In this document: one piece after another, positions 1 to 6,458 of the stretch
Numbering within the stretch: position 1 is the first letter of the stretch
How the letters are laid out: each line of letters begins with the position of its first letter
From: Natronohydrobacter sp.
GTDB taxonomy: Bacteria; Pseudomonadota; Alphaproteobacteria; Rhodobacterales; Rhodobacteraceae
Length of the DNA: 6,554 bases
Direction: 5' to 3'
NCBI GenBank assembly: GCA_007118445.1
Contig: SKRP01000067.1
Coordinates: 1-6,554 of the forward strand
Made by a program: the position numbers and the translations under genes
The notes under the pieces: model-generated
Databases searched by the model: none
Seen by the model: the letters and a program-made list of their open reading frames with translations, nothing else
What the model was told of the DNA's origin: nothing

Positions 1-496
1 CTTCAAGGCCGAACATGGCGATGTGATCCTGAAACCCCTCTATGGCAATGGCGGCGCGGGCGTGTTCCGGCTGGACCCCAATGACCGCAACCTGGCCTCG
101 CTGCATGAGTTGTTCACCGGCATCAATCGCGAGCCCCTGATCGTGCAGAAATTCCTGCCCGCAGTCGCCAAGGGCGACAAGCGCATCATACTGGTCGATG
201 GCCAGCCCATCGGGGCGATCAACCGCGTGCCCGCATCGGGCGAGACACGCTCGAACATGCATGTGGGCGGCCGCCCCGAACCTGTGCAGATGACTGCGCG
301 CGACCACGAGATCTGCGACGCCATCGGCCCGCTTCTGCGCGAGAAGGGGCAGGTTTTCGTGGGCATCGATGTGATCGGCGACTATCTGACCGAGATCAAT
401 GTCACATCGCCCACGGGCTTGCAGGAGCTGGAACGCTTCGATGGCACCAATGGTGCCGCGCTGATCTGGGAGGCCATCGAGGCGAAGCGCGGATGA
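1..496 (+). CDS. gshB: Glutathione synthetase, C-terminal part (5' end outside window)
   Basis: Glutathione synthetase is a cytoplasmic ATP-grasp ligase that joins gamma-glutamylcysteine and glycine using ATP, the second step of glutathione synthesis. The reading frame is already open at base 2 (Phe-Lys-Ala-Glu-His-Gly-Asp...), so the true start lies upstream; the GTG at 23 is an internal valine. About 164 residues are visible, roughly the C-terminal half of a family usually about 310-320 residues long. Seen here: the glycine-rich ATP-binding loop GNGGAGVFR (44-70), the GDKR motif, GGETRSN, GIDVIG, and the metal/ATP-binding signature EINVTSPT (392-415). All are diagnostic of bacterial GshB. 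The stop TGA (494-496) overlaps the ATG of the next gene as ATGA, so the two are probably translationally coupled in one transcript. No frameshift or missing residue is seen in the visible part. Confidence 0.96.
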   Translation, partial: FKAEHGDVILKPLYGNGGAGVFRLDPNDRNLASLHELFTGINREPLIVQKFLPAVAKGDKRIILVDGQPIGAINRVPASGETRSNMHVGGRPEPVQMTARDHEICDAIGPLLREKGQVFVGIDVIGDYLTEINVTSPTGLQELERFDGTNGAALIWEAIEAKRG

Positions 497-1410
497 GCTG
501 GCAACTCAAGATCATGCGCGTCTTCCTGCGCGGCGTCGCGCGGCGCGCGCTGGGGCGTCAGCCGGACAGTCTGGCCGCGCGGGCATGGTTCGAGCGCGGG
601 GCCGCGCTGAATGCGCGCGGGCGGCCCTATCTGGAATTCACCGAAGACCAGATCGGCGGCGTCCCTGCGCTCTGGACGCAAAAGCCTGCCCCAGGCGCGC
701 CTTTCATCCTGTATTTTCATGGCGGCGGCTATGTCATGGGCAATCCGCGCACCCATGCTCCGATCGCGAAATATCTGGCGCGCAAGGCACGGATGCCCGT
801 GTTGCTGCCCGATTACCGCCTTGCGCCGGAACATCCATTTCCGGCGGCATTCGACGATGCGCGGGCAGTCTGGAAGGGTCTGCTTGCGCAGGGCCATGGC
901 GCTGAACAGATCGCGCTGGGGGGCGATTCGGCAGGCGGCGGCCTTGCGCTGGCGCTGCTGGCTCATCTGTGCCGCGAAAACCAGCCGCGCCCCGGCTGCG
1001 CTTATGCCTTCTCGCCCTTCGCCGATCTCACGCTGTCCGGCGCTTCGATCCGCGAGAACGCGAAAACCGAAATCCTGCTGCCCCCCCATCGGCTGGAGGA
1101 ATTGCGCAACCGCGTGCTGAACGGTGCAGACCCTGCCGACCCGCGTATCTCGCCGCTTTTCGCGGATTTCCCGGCTGCGCCGCCTGTGCTGATCCAGGTC
1201 GCGCGCACAGAAATCCTGCGCGACGACTCGCGCCGCATGGCCGCGCATCTGCGCGATCAGGGCGCAGAGGTCACGCTGCAGGAATGGGGCAACCTGCCCC
1301 ATGTCTGGCAATTCTTCCCCGGCTGGCTGCCCGAAGCGCGCAAGGCGCTCTCGGATACAGCGCAATTCATCCGGCAACAGCTTCCGGCATCCCCATCAAC
1401 CGATAGCTGA
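493..1410 (+). CDS. Alpha/beta hydrolase, hormone-sensitive-lipase-like esterase
   Basis: A 305-residue probable carboxylesterase of the bacterial HSL family (alpha/beta hydrolase fold 3); the substrate cannot be read from the sequence. The oxyanion-hole motif HGGGY is at residues 76-80, the nucleophile elbow GDSAGG at 144-149 (catalytic Ser146), and the probable catalytic histidine is His270 in the segment LPHVWQFF. The catalytic acid is less clear. The family's DPLxD-like motif reads TEILRDD here (239-245), which puts Glu240 where Asp is usual, with Asp244 and Asp245 nearby. There is no cleavable signal peptide, so it is probably cytoplasmic. The ATG is fixed by the 4-bp ATGA overlap with gshB, suggesting co-transcription. 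The 3' end overlaps the convergent comM/yifB gene by 44 bp. It resembles the group often labelled monoterpene epsilon-lactone hydrolase-like, but that name should not be taken as function. Confidence 0.92.
   Translation: MSWQLKIMRVFLRGVARRALGRQPDSLAARAWFERGAALNARGRPYLEFTEDQIGGVPALWTQKPAPGAPFILYFHGGGYVMGNPRTHAPIAKYLARKARMPVLLPDYRLAPEHPFPAAFDDARAVWKGLLAQGHGAEQIALGGDSAGGGLALALLAHLCRENQPRPGCAYAFSPFADLTLSGASIRENAKTEILLPPHRLEELRNRVLNGADPADPRISPLFADFPAAPPVLIQVARTEILRDDSRRMAAHLRDQGAEVTLQEWGNLPHVWQFFPGWLPEARKALSDTAQFIRQQLPASPSTDS
1367..1410. other. Convergent 3' overlap of hydrolase and comM coding regions
   Basis: The last 13-14 codons of the plus-strand hydrolase and of minus-strand comM occupy the same 44 bp. 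There is no space for an intergenic bidirectional terminator, so any terminator must lie inside one of the coding regions, and transcripts running past either stop would be antisense to the other gene. Confidence 0.9.
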
Positions 1411-2890
1411 TTGCCTCGGCCATATGGGGCGCGCGCAAGTCGTTTTCCCCATCAAGATCGGCGATCGTGCGCGCGACGCGCAGCAGGCGATGGTAGCCCC
1501 GTGCGGTCAGCCCGAAACGCTCTGCCGCCCGCGTGAGCAGCGCGCGGCCCTCGGCATCGGGGCGGGCGACCTCTTCGAGCAACGCGCCTTCAGCATCGGC
1601 ATTGACGCGGCACCCCTCATAGCCCTGATACCGCGCTGTCTGCTGCGCGCGCGCCTGTGCCACGCGCGCGGCCACAATGGCCGAACTGTCCCCCGAGGGT
1701 GGCAGGTCCAGATCGGAAAACGCCACTGGCGGCACCTCGACCCGCAGATCGAACCGGTCCATCAGCGGCCCCGAGATGCGGCCCATGTAATCCTCGCCGC
1801 AGGCCGGTGCGCGCGCGCAGGCCCGCGCAGGTTCCGACAGGTAGCCGCATTTGCAGGGATTGGCCGCCGCGACCAGCAGGAAACGGCAGGGATAGCGGAT
1901 ATGCGCATTGGCCCGCGCGACGACCACTTCGCCAGTTTCAATCGGCTGGCGCAGCGTTTCCAGCACCATGCGCGGAAATTCGGGCAATTCATCCAGAAAC
2001 AGCACACCGTTATGCGCGAGTGAAATCTCGCCCGGTTTCGCGCCCTTGCCACCGCCCACAATCGCCGCCACCGACGCCGTGTGATGCGGCTCGCGAAATG
2101 GTCTGACCCGCGAAATCCCGCCCTGATCCAAGAGCCCCGCAATGGAATGGATCATCGAGGTTTCCAGCGCCTCTGCCGGGCTGAGTTCCGGCAGGATCCC
2201 CGGCAGGCGCGCGGCCAGCATCGATTTGCCCGATCCCGGCGTGCCCACCATCAGCATGTGATGCCGCCCTGCCGCCGCGATTTCCAGCGCCCGTTTCGCG
2301 CGTTCCTGCCCTTTCACGTCGAACAGATCGCGCACCCCGCTGTCGCGGATCACCTCGCCGGGCTGTGCGGGCGCGAGCGGGGCCTGGCCGGAAAAATGCC
2401 GGATCACCTGCGCCAGCGAGCCCGGCGCAATGACCCGTGTTGTCTCGACCCAGGCGGCCTCCGGGCCTGATGCGGCCGGGCAGACCAGCATATGCCCCCC
2501 TTCTGCTGCGGTCATTGCAGCCGGCAAGGCCCCGGACACAGGCACAAGCGCCCCATCCAGCGACAATTCCCCAAGCGCCACTGTGTCGCCGACTTCCTCG
2601 GCGGGCAGTATTTCCAGCGCCGCAAGCAAGGCCATGGCGATGGGCAGGTCGAAATGCGATCCTTCTTTCGGCATGTCGGCAGGCGACAGATTGATCGTGA
2701 TCCGTTTCGAGGGCAGCGCCACCGACAGCGCCGAGAGCGCCGCGCGCACCCGTTCGCGCGCCTCTGAGACGGCCTTGTCGGGCAGGCCAACGATCTGGAA
2801 GGACGGCATACCGGGCGACAGCGCGCATTGCACATCCACAAGCCGCGCCTCGATCCCTTCAAACGCCACGGTCAGGGCGCGTATCCCCAT
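1367..2890 (-). CDS. comM: ComM/YifB family Mg-chelatase-like AAA+ ATPase
   Basis: Complete gene of 507 codons (509 if a GTG at 2896 is used). Members are hexameric AAA+ ATPases; ComM of naturally transformable bacteria acts as a branch-migration helicase that extends recombination of incoming DNA. The N-terminal third (TVAFEGIEARLVDVQ onward) is the Lon-protease-like ChlI-N domain. The AAA+ core follows, with Walker A GTPGSGKS (about residues 216-223), FREPHH (265-270), Walker B GVLFLDE (295-301), a probable zinc-binding four-cysteine cluster (Cys346, 348, 358, 364) and GPLMDRFD (374-381). The Mg-chelatase C-terminal domain ends the protein. I prefer the ATG at 2890: a run of five Gs lies five bases upstream, whereas the same run abuts the GTG. 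The family also usually begins just before the TVAFEG segment. The role in transformation is inferred from the family. The gene is transcribed away from rpoH2 and runs tail to tail into the hydrolase gene. Confidence 0.95.
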   Translation of the reverse strand: MGIRALTVAFEGIEARLVDVQCALSPGMPSFQIVGLPDKAVSEARERVRAALSALSVALPSKRITINLSPADMPKEGSHFDLPIAMALLAALEILPAEEVGDTVALGELSLDGALVPVSGALPAAMTAAEGGHMLVCPAASGPEAAWVETTRVIAPGSLAQVIRHFSGQAPLAPAQPGEVIRDSGVRDLFDVKGQERAKRALEIAAAGRHHMLMVGTPGSGKSMLAARLPGILPELSPAEALETSMIHSIAGLLDQGGISRVRPFREPHHTASVAAIVGGGKGAKPGEISLAHNGVLFLDELPEFPRMVLETLRQPIETGEVVVARANAHIRYPCRFLLVAAANPCKCGYLSEPARACARAPACGEDYMGRISGPLMDRFDLRVEVPPVAFSDLDLPPSGDSSAIVAARVAQARAQQTARYQGYEGCRVNADAEGALLEEVARPDAEGRALLTRAAERFGLTARGYHRLLRVARTIADLDGENDLRAPHMAEAISYRLMGMPEAVAG

Positions 2891-3056
2891 CTTCACCCCC
2901 GTCTTTTGACCAAAGGTTAATCCGTGACGCTTGAGAATTGGTTAACGAAACCTTCCGGATGCCCTGCACGACATCGTGAAAGAAAATTACCCCCACAAGT
3001 GAACCAAAGCTGTTTCACACACGTAATTTGAGCAAAACCGTTCGCAGGGGGAAACC
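2891..3056. promoter_or_regulatory. Divergent intergenic region between comM and rpoH2
   Basis: About 165 bp, visibly more AT-rich than its flanks; it must hold the start signals for comM (leftward) and rpoH2 (rightward). Seen directly: a GGTTAA direct repeat at 2915-2920 and 2940-2945; an inverted pair AAGGTT (2913-2918) and AACCTT (2949-2954); and GTGAACC (2999-3005) followed after 16 bases by CGTAAT (3022-3027), about 30 bases before the rpoH2 ATG. The last pair loosely resembles an ECF-type -35/-10 element, but this is a weak guess. CTTGAG at 2930-2935 resembles a heat-shock or housekeeping -35, but no good -10 follows at normal spacing. I found no TGATC on either strand here, the -35 core known for RpoE-dependent promoters of R. 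sphaeroides. No terminator hairpin or small ORF stands out. Confidence 0.5.
3045..3050 (+). promoter_or_regulatory. Ribosome binding site of rpoH2
   Basis: The purine run CAGGGGGAAACC immediately precedes the ATG at 3057. Its AGGGGG core lies about six bases from the start codon, a strong Shine-Dalgarno match at normal spacing that supports this start. Confidence 0.75.
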
Positions 3057-3935
3057 ATGCCACTGGATTTCAATGACGATCGCCGCATGTCGCGTCAGGC
3101 CATGAAGGCGGAACTGCTGGATGCCGAAACAGAAACACAACTTGCCCGCGCCTGGCGTGACCACCGTGACGAGCAGGCGCTGCATCGGCTGATCACCGCT
3201 TACATGCGACTCGCGATTTCCATGGCTGGTAAATTCCGCCGTTACGGCGCGCCGATGAATGATCTCATTCAGGAAGCCGGGCTCGGTCTGATGAAAGCGG
3301 CCGAGAAATTCGACCCCGATCGCGGTGTGCGCTTTTCCACTTATGCGGTCTGGTGGATTCGCGCGAGCATTCAGGATTATGTGATGCGTAACTGGTCGAT
3401 GGTGCGCACCGGCTCGACCTCCAGCCAGAAGACCTTGTTTTTCAACCTGCGTCGCGTGCAGGCGAAATTCGAGCGCGAAGCGATGGCGCGCGGCGAGGAA
3501 CTGGACAAACATCAGTTGCGCGAGATGATCTCGCATGAGGTCGGCGTGTCACTGCAGGATGTCGAGATGATGGAGGGGCGTCTGTCCGGCTCTGATTTCT
3601 CGCTCAATGCAATGCAGTCGAGCGATGAAGATGGCCGCGAATGGATCGACGCGCTTGAGGATGACCACCCGCAGGCCGAGGTCGAGGTCGAGCAGGCGCA
3701 TGACATGGCGCAACTGCGCGACTGGCTGGTCACGGCGATGCAGGGGCTGTCCGAGCGCGAGCGTTTCATCGTGCGCGAGCGCAAGCTTCGCGAAGACCCG
3801 CGCACGCTGGAATCGCTGGGCGAAGAGCTGGGCCTGTCCAAGGAGCGCATCCGGCAGGTCGAGGCCGCAGCTTTCCAGAAAATGCGCAAGAGCCTTGAAG
3901 CACAGTCGAAAGAAGTGTTTCACTTCCTCGCATGA
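3057..3935 (+). CDS. rpoH2: RNA polymerase sigma factor RpoH, RpoH2 type
   Basis: A 292-residue sigma-70 family factor of the sigma-32 (RpoH) group. It directs RNA polymerase to heat-shock and oxidative-stress promoters. Region 2 is clear: DLIQEA (69-74) binds core polymerase, and FSTYAVWWIRASIQDYVMRNWS (93-114) covers regions 2.3-2.4 for -10 recognition and melting. The RpoH box appears as QKTLFFNLR (124-132), close to the canonical QRKLFFNLR. The C-terminal helix-turn-helix of region 4.2, LGLSKERIRQVEAAAFQKMR (258-277), reads the -35 element. The opening MSRQAMKAELLDAETE and the segment RNWSMVRTGSTSSQK match what I recall of the RpoH2 (RpoH-II) paralogue of Rhodobacteraceae rather than RpoH1. 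In R. sphaeroides that paralogue serves the singlet-oxygen/oxidative-stress response downstream of RpoE. A strong Shine-Dalgarno supports the start. The stop overlaps the chaN start (ATGA). Confidence 0.95.
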   Translation: MPLDFNDDRRMSRQAMKAELLDAETETQLARAWRDHRDEQALHRLITAYMRLAISMAGKFRRYGAPMNDLIQEAGLGLMKAAEKFDPDRGVRFSTYAVWWIRASIQDYVMRNWSMVRTGSTSSQKTLFFNLRRVQAKFEREAMARGEELDKHQLREMISHEVGVSLQDVEMMEGRLSGSDFSLNAMQSSDEDGREWIDALEDDHPQAEVEVEQAHDMAQLRDWLVTAMQGLSERERFIVRERKLREDPRTLESLGEELGLSKERIRQVEAAAFQKMRKSLEAQSKEVFHFLA

Positions 3936-4729
3936 TCCTGCGCATTCTCTGTGCCGCGACGCTGGGGCTTCCTGCTGTCGCGGCGGAAATCCCGGCTGAC
4001 GATCTGGACCGCCTACCACCGGCTGATGTCGTTTTTCTTGGCGAGGTGCATGACAACCCGCTGCACCATACCCATCAGACCCGCGCGACAGAGGCGCTGG
4101 CGCCTGCTGCGCTGGTCTTCGAGATGCTGACCCGCGAACAGGCCGCCAACATCCCCGTTCCGCTGCCCGATCAGGACGAACTCGCGGCAATGCTGGACTG
4201 GGACAGCAGCGGCTGGCCGGATTTCGCGATGTATTACCCGATCTTTGCTGCCGCCCCTGATGCGGCAATCTATGGCGCGGCCCTGCCACGCGACGCCGCG
4301 CGCGCAGCTTTGCAGGACGGGCCAGAGGCACATTTCCCCGGCGACCCGGCCCGCTTCGGGCTGACTGATCCGCTCGCGCCCGACGACCAGTCCGCCCGCG
4401 AAGCGCATCAGGCACGCGCGCATTGCGATGCGCTGCCCGAGCATCTTCTGCCCGGAATGGTGGCGATTCAGCGGCTGCGCGATGCAACACTCGCCGAGGC
4501 TGCGCTGCGTGCCTATCGCGACACGGGCGGCCCGGTCGTGGTGATCACTGGCACGGAACATGCCCGCACCGATATCGGCGCACCGGCCAAGCTGGCCCGC
4601 GCCGCGCCCGATATTGTGCAGCTTTCCATCGGCCAGTTCGAATTCGCGCAGGACACGGCCCCGCCGCATGATCTCTGGCTTGTCACCGACCCGCATCCAC
4701 GCCCTGACCCCTGCGCGGCGTTTCGCTGA
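3932..4729 (+). CDS. Exported ChaN-family (haem-binding uptake, TIKI superfamily) protein
   Basis: A 265-residue protein of the ChaN/Cofac_haem_bdg family, linked in other bacteria to haem binding and iron acquisition. Residues 1-18 form a Sec-type signal peptide: a basic Arg4, a hydrophobic stretch, and a probable cleavage after AVAA-18. The Cys at residue 7 is not in a convincing lipobox, so the protein is probably soluble in the periplasm rather than a lipoprotein, unlike some relatives. Family motifs are the N-terminal FLGEVHDNPLHH (residues 35-46, with Glu38, His40, His45, His46), FEML (63-66), and the C-terminal GTEHARTDIGAP (207-218, with His210). These are the paired Glu/His signatures of the TIKI fold. 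The ATG overlaps the rpoH2 stop and has no clear Shine-Dalgarno, so translation probably depends on coupling to rpoH2. Ligand and role are inferred from the family only. The gene is not named chaN because orthology is uncertain. Confidence 0.85.
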   Translation: MILRILCAATLGLPAVAAEIPADDLDRLPPADVVFLGEVHDNPLHHTHQTRATEALAPAALVFEMLTREQAANIPVPLPDQDELAAMLDWDSSGWPDFAMYYPIFAAAPDAAIYGAALPRDAARAALQDGPEAHFPGDPARFGLTDPLAPDDQSAREAHQARAHCDALPEHLLPGMVAIQRLRDATLAEAALRAYRDTGGPVVVITGTEHARTDIGAPAKLARAAPDIVQLSIGQFEFAQDTAPPHDLWLVTDPHPRPDPCAAFR

Positions 4730-4802
4730 TCCGCCGGGGCTTTCGCTTCGCGCGCCAAGCGCGTAATCATGGCGCAACCGATCCCGCAAACAGGGCAGGA
4801 CC
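4730..4802 (+). promoter_or_regulatory. Short gap before coaBC
   Basis: This 73-bp spacer separates chaN from coaBC and may hold a coaBC promoter, though no clear -35/-10 pair is seen. A small inverted repeat, CGCGC (4751-4755) and GCGCG (4759-4763) with a 3-nt loop, is not followed by a T run, so it is not a convincing intrinsic terminator. A weak Shine-Dalgarno (GCAGGA) lies two bases before the coaBC ATG. Read-through from rpoH2-chaN into coaBC is possible. Confidence 0.4.
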
Positions 4803-5993
4803 ATGCAGGCAACCAAGCGCGTGACACTCATCATCGGCGGGGGCATTGCGGCCTATAAATGCCTCGACCTGATCCGCCAGCTGCGCGCCGCCGGGGTCAG
4901 CGTGACGCCGGTTCTGACCCGCGCGGCCACGCAATTCGTCACACCCATGTCTGTTGCGGCGCTGGCGGGATCGCAGGTCTATCAGGATCTGTTCGATCTG
5001 AAAGACGAGGCCGAAATGGGCCATATCCAGCTGTCGCGCGCCTCGGATCTGATCGTGGTCGCCCCTGCCACGGCCGATCTGATGGCCAGGATGGCAGGCG
5101 GCCATGCCGATGATCTGGCCAGCACCCTGCTGCTGGCGACCGACAAACCGGTGATGATCGCGCCTGCCATGAATCTCCGCATGTGGGAGCACCCGGCGAC
5201 GCAGCGCAATCTGGCGCAACTGCGCGCCGATGGCGTGCAGGTGATCGGCCCCAATTCGGGCGATATGGCCTGCGGTGAATATGGCCCTGGCCGCATGTCC
5301 GAACCTGCCGAGATTGTCGCCGCCATCGCCGCCCGCGCCACCCCCGGCCCGCTTGCGGGCAAGCGGTTGCTGGTCACATCCGGCCCGACGCATGAACCGA
5401 TTGATCCGGTGCGCTATATCGCCAACCGCTCTTCGGGCGCGCAGGGCACAGCGATTGCCCGCGCGCTCTGCGCGCTGGGGGCCGAGGTGATCTTTGTCAC
5501 GGGCCCAGCTACTGTGCCGCCCCCCGATGGCGTGAACCTGCACCGGGTCGAGACCGCGCGCGAGATGCTGGCCGCCTGCCTTTCGGCGCTGCCTGTGGAC
5601 GGGGCGGTCATGGCTGCGGCAGTGGCGGATTGGCGGGTCGCGACAGACTTCGCGCAGAAGATCAAGAAAGGCCCGCAAGGCATTCCAGAACTTCAGTTTT
5701 CCGAGAACCCAGATATCCTCGCCACGGTATCTGCCCATGCGCAGCGCCCGCGTCTGGTGGTGGGGTTTGCGGCGGAAACCGAGAATGTCATTGCCCATGC
5801 CGCCGCCAAACGCGCGCGCAAAGGGTGTGACTGGATCGTCGCGAATGATGTCTCGCCTGCGACCGGCATCATGGGCGGGAGTGAAAACGCAGTGCATCTG
5901 ATCACCGCAACCGGGGCCGAGGACTGGCCGCGCCTGCCGAAATCCGAGGTCGCGACCCGTCTGGCCGCCCGCATCGCCGAGGCACTTGCATGA
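4803..5993 (+). CDS. coaBC: Bifunctional phosphopantothenoylcysteine decarboxylase / phosphopantothenate-cysteine ligase
   Basis: A 396-residue cytoplasmic enzyme (also called Dfp) that performs two successive steps of coenzyme A synthesis. CoaB joins 4'-phosphopantothenate and cysteine using CTP, and CoaC, an FMN flavoprotein, decarboxylates the product to 4'-phosphopantetheine. The CoaC domain (about 1-180) shows GGGIAAYK (12-19), catalytic His74 in GHIQLSR, the substrate-binding PAMN motif (121-124), and the flexible-flap cysteine Cys157 in GDMACGEYGPGRM. The CoaB domain (about 185-396) shows LVTSGPTHEPIDPVRYIANRSSG (with Asn208), AAAVADW (271-277), the KIKK lysines (286-289) and GFAAET (321-326). 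The length is normal for the fused enzyme. The stop TGA overlaps the dut ATG (ATGA), so the two genes form an operon; this pairing recurs widely in Proteobacteria (dfp-dut in E. coli). All expected catalytic residues are present. Confidence 0.97.
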   Translation: MQATKRVTLIIGGGIAAYKCLDLIRQLRAAGVSVTPVLTRAATQFVTPMSVAALAGSQVYQDLFDLKDEAEMGHIQLSRASDLIVVAPATADLMARMAGGHADDLASTLLLATDKPVMIAPAMNLRMWEHPATQRNLAQLRADGVQVIGPNSGDMACGEYGPGRMSEPAEIVAAIAARATPGPLAGKRLLVTSGPTHEPIDPVRYIANRSSGAQGTAIARALCALGAEVIFVTGPATVPPPDGVNLHRVETAREMLAACLSALPVDGAVMAAAVADWRVATDFAQKIKKGPQGIPELQFSENPDILATVSAHAQRPRLVVGFAAETENVIAHAAAKRARKGCDWIVANDVSPATGIMGGSENAVHLITATGAEDWPRLPKSEVATRLAARIAEALA

Positions 5994-6457
5994 GCGTCAC
6001 CATCCAGTTCCAGCGCCTGCCCGGTTTCGACCCTGACATCCCGCTGCCCGGCTACGCAACCGCAGGTGCCGCCGGGGCCGATATCCGCGCGAACCTGCCA
6101 CCAGAAAGCCGCGCTGCGGGTCTGACGCTTGCCCCGATGGCGCGTGTTCTGGTTCCCACAGGTCTTGCCTGCGCCATTCCTGACGGGTTCGAGATGCAGA
6201 TTCGCGCGCGCTCCGGTCTTGCGCTGCGAAATGGCATTGCGCTGCCCAATGCGCCCGCGACCATCGACAGCGATTATCGCGGCCCCATCGGGGTGATCCT
6301 GATCAATCTCGGGGACGCCCCTTTCGTGATCGCGCATGGCGCGCGCATCGCGCAGATCGTGATCGCGCCTGTGGTGCAGGCGCGTTTCACCCTGACGGAT
6401 GACCTGGACGCCACCCGGCGCGGCGCGGGCGGGTTCGGGTCCACCGGGAGCGATTGA
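5990..6457 (+). CDS. dut: Deoxyuridine 5'-triphosphate nucleotidohydrolase (dUTPase)
   Basis: A 155-residue trimeric dUTPase that hydrolyses dUTP to dUMP and pyrophosphate, keeping uracil out of DNA and supplying the thymidylate precursor. All five conserved motifs are visible in order: motif 1 AGAAGADIRA (25-34, metal-coordinating Asp31); motif 2 RSGLAL (74-79); motif 3 NAPATIDSDYRG (87-98, catalytic Asp93 and the uracil-pocket Tyr96); motif 4 GARIAQIVI (117-125); and the glycine-rich phosphate-covering C-terminal motif 5 RGAGGFGSTG (144-153, Phe149). The length is typical of bacterial dUTPases. The start overlaps the end of coaBC by four bases, with a GAGG Shine-Dalgarno about eight bases upstream inside coaBC. 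The stop lies one base before the next start, so at least three genes are probably co-transcribed. Confidence 0.97.
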   Translation: MSVTIQFQRLPGFDPDIPLPGYATAGAAGADIRANLPPESRAAGLTLAPMARVLVPTGLACAIPDGFEMQIRARSGLALRNGIALPNAPATIDSDYRGPIGVILINLGDAPFVIAHGARIAQIVIAPVVQARFTLTDDLDATRRGAGGFGSTGSD

Positions 6458-6458
6458 G

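Noticed and set aside
1081..1087. Run of seven Cs inside the hydrolase gene as a possible frameshift or programmed slippage site
   Set aside because: The frame continues correctly into the conserved His270 region, so neither an error nor slippage is needed.
382..1377. Long minus-strand open frame opposite the hydrolase gene
   Set aside because: It lies antisense to a gene with complete catalytic motifs; its protein is rich in Arg/Ala/Gln with no recognisable domain, as expected from the non-coding strand of GC-rich coding DNA.
2917..2945. TTAA pair upstream of rpoH2 as a CtrA-type binding site
   Set aside because: The two TTAA elements are 21 bases apart rather than the seven-base spacing of the CtrA consensus.
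4749..4763. Possible terminator hairpin after chaN
   Set aside because: A five-base GC stem with a three-base loop and no following T run; such short GC repeats are common in this sequence.
3549..4846. Two long minus-strand open frames opposite the end of rpoH2 and chaN (3549-4490 and 4013-4846)
   Set aside because: They overlap each other and two convincing plus-strand genes, and show no family features.
4767..5897. 376-codon minus-strand open frame opposite coaBC
   Set aside because: It is fully antisense to coaBC, is His/Arg/Gly-rich, and has no recognisable motif; a shadow of codon bias.
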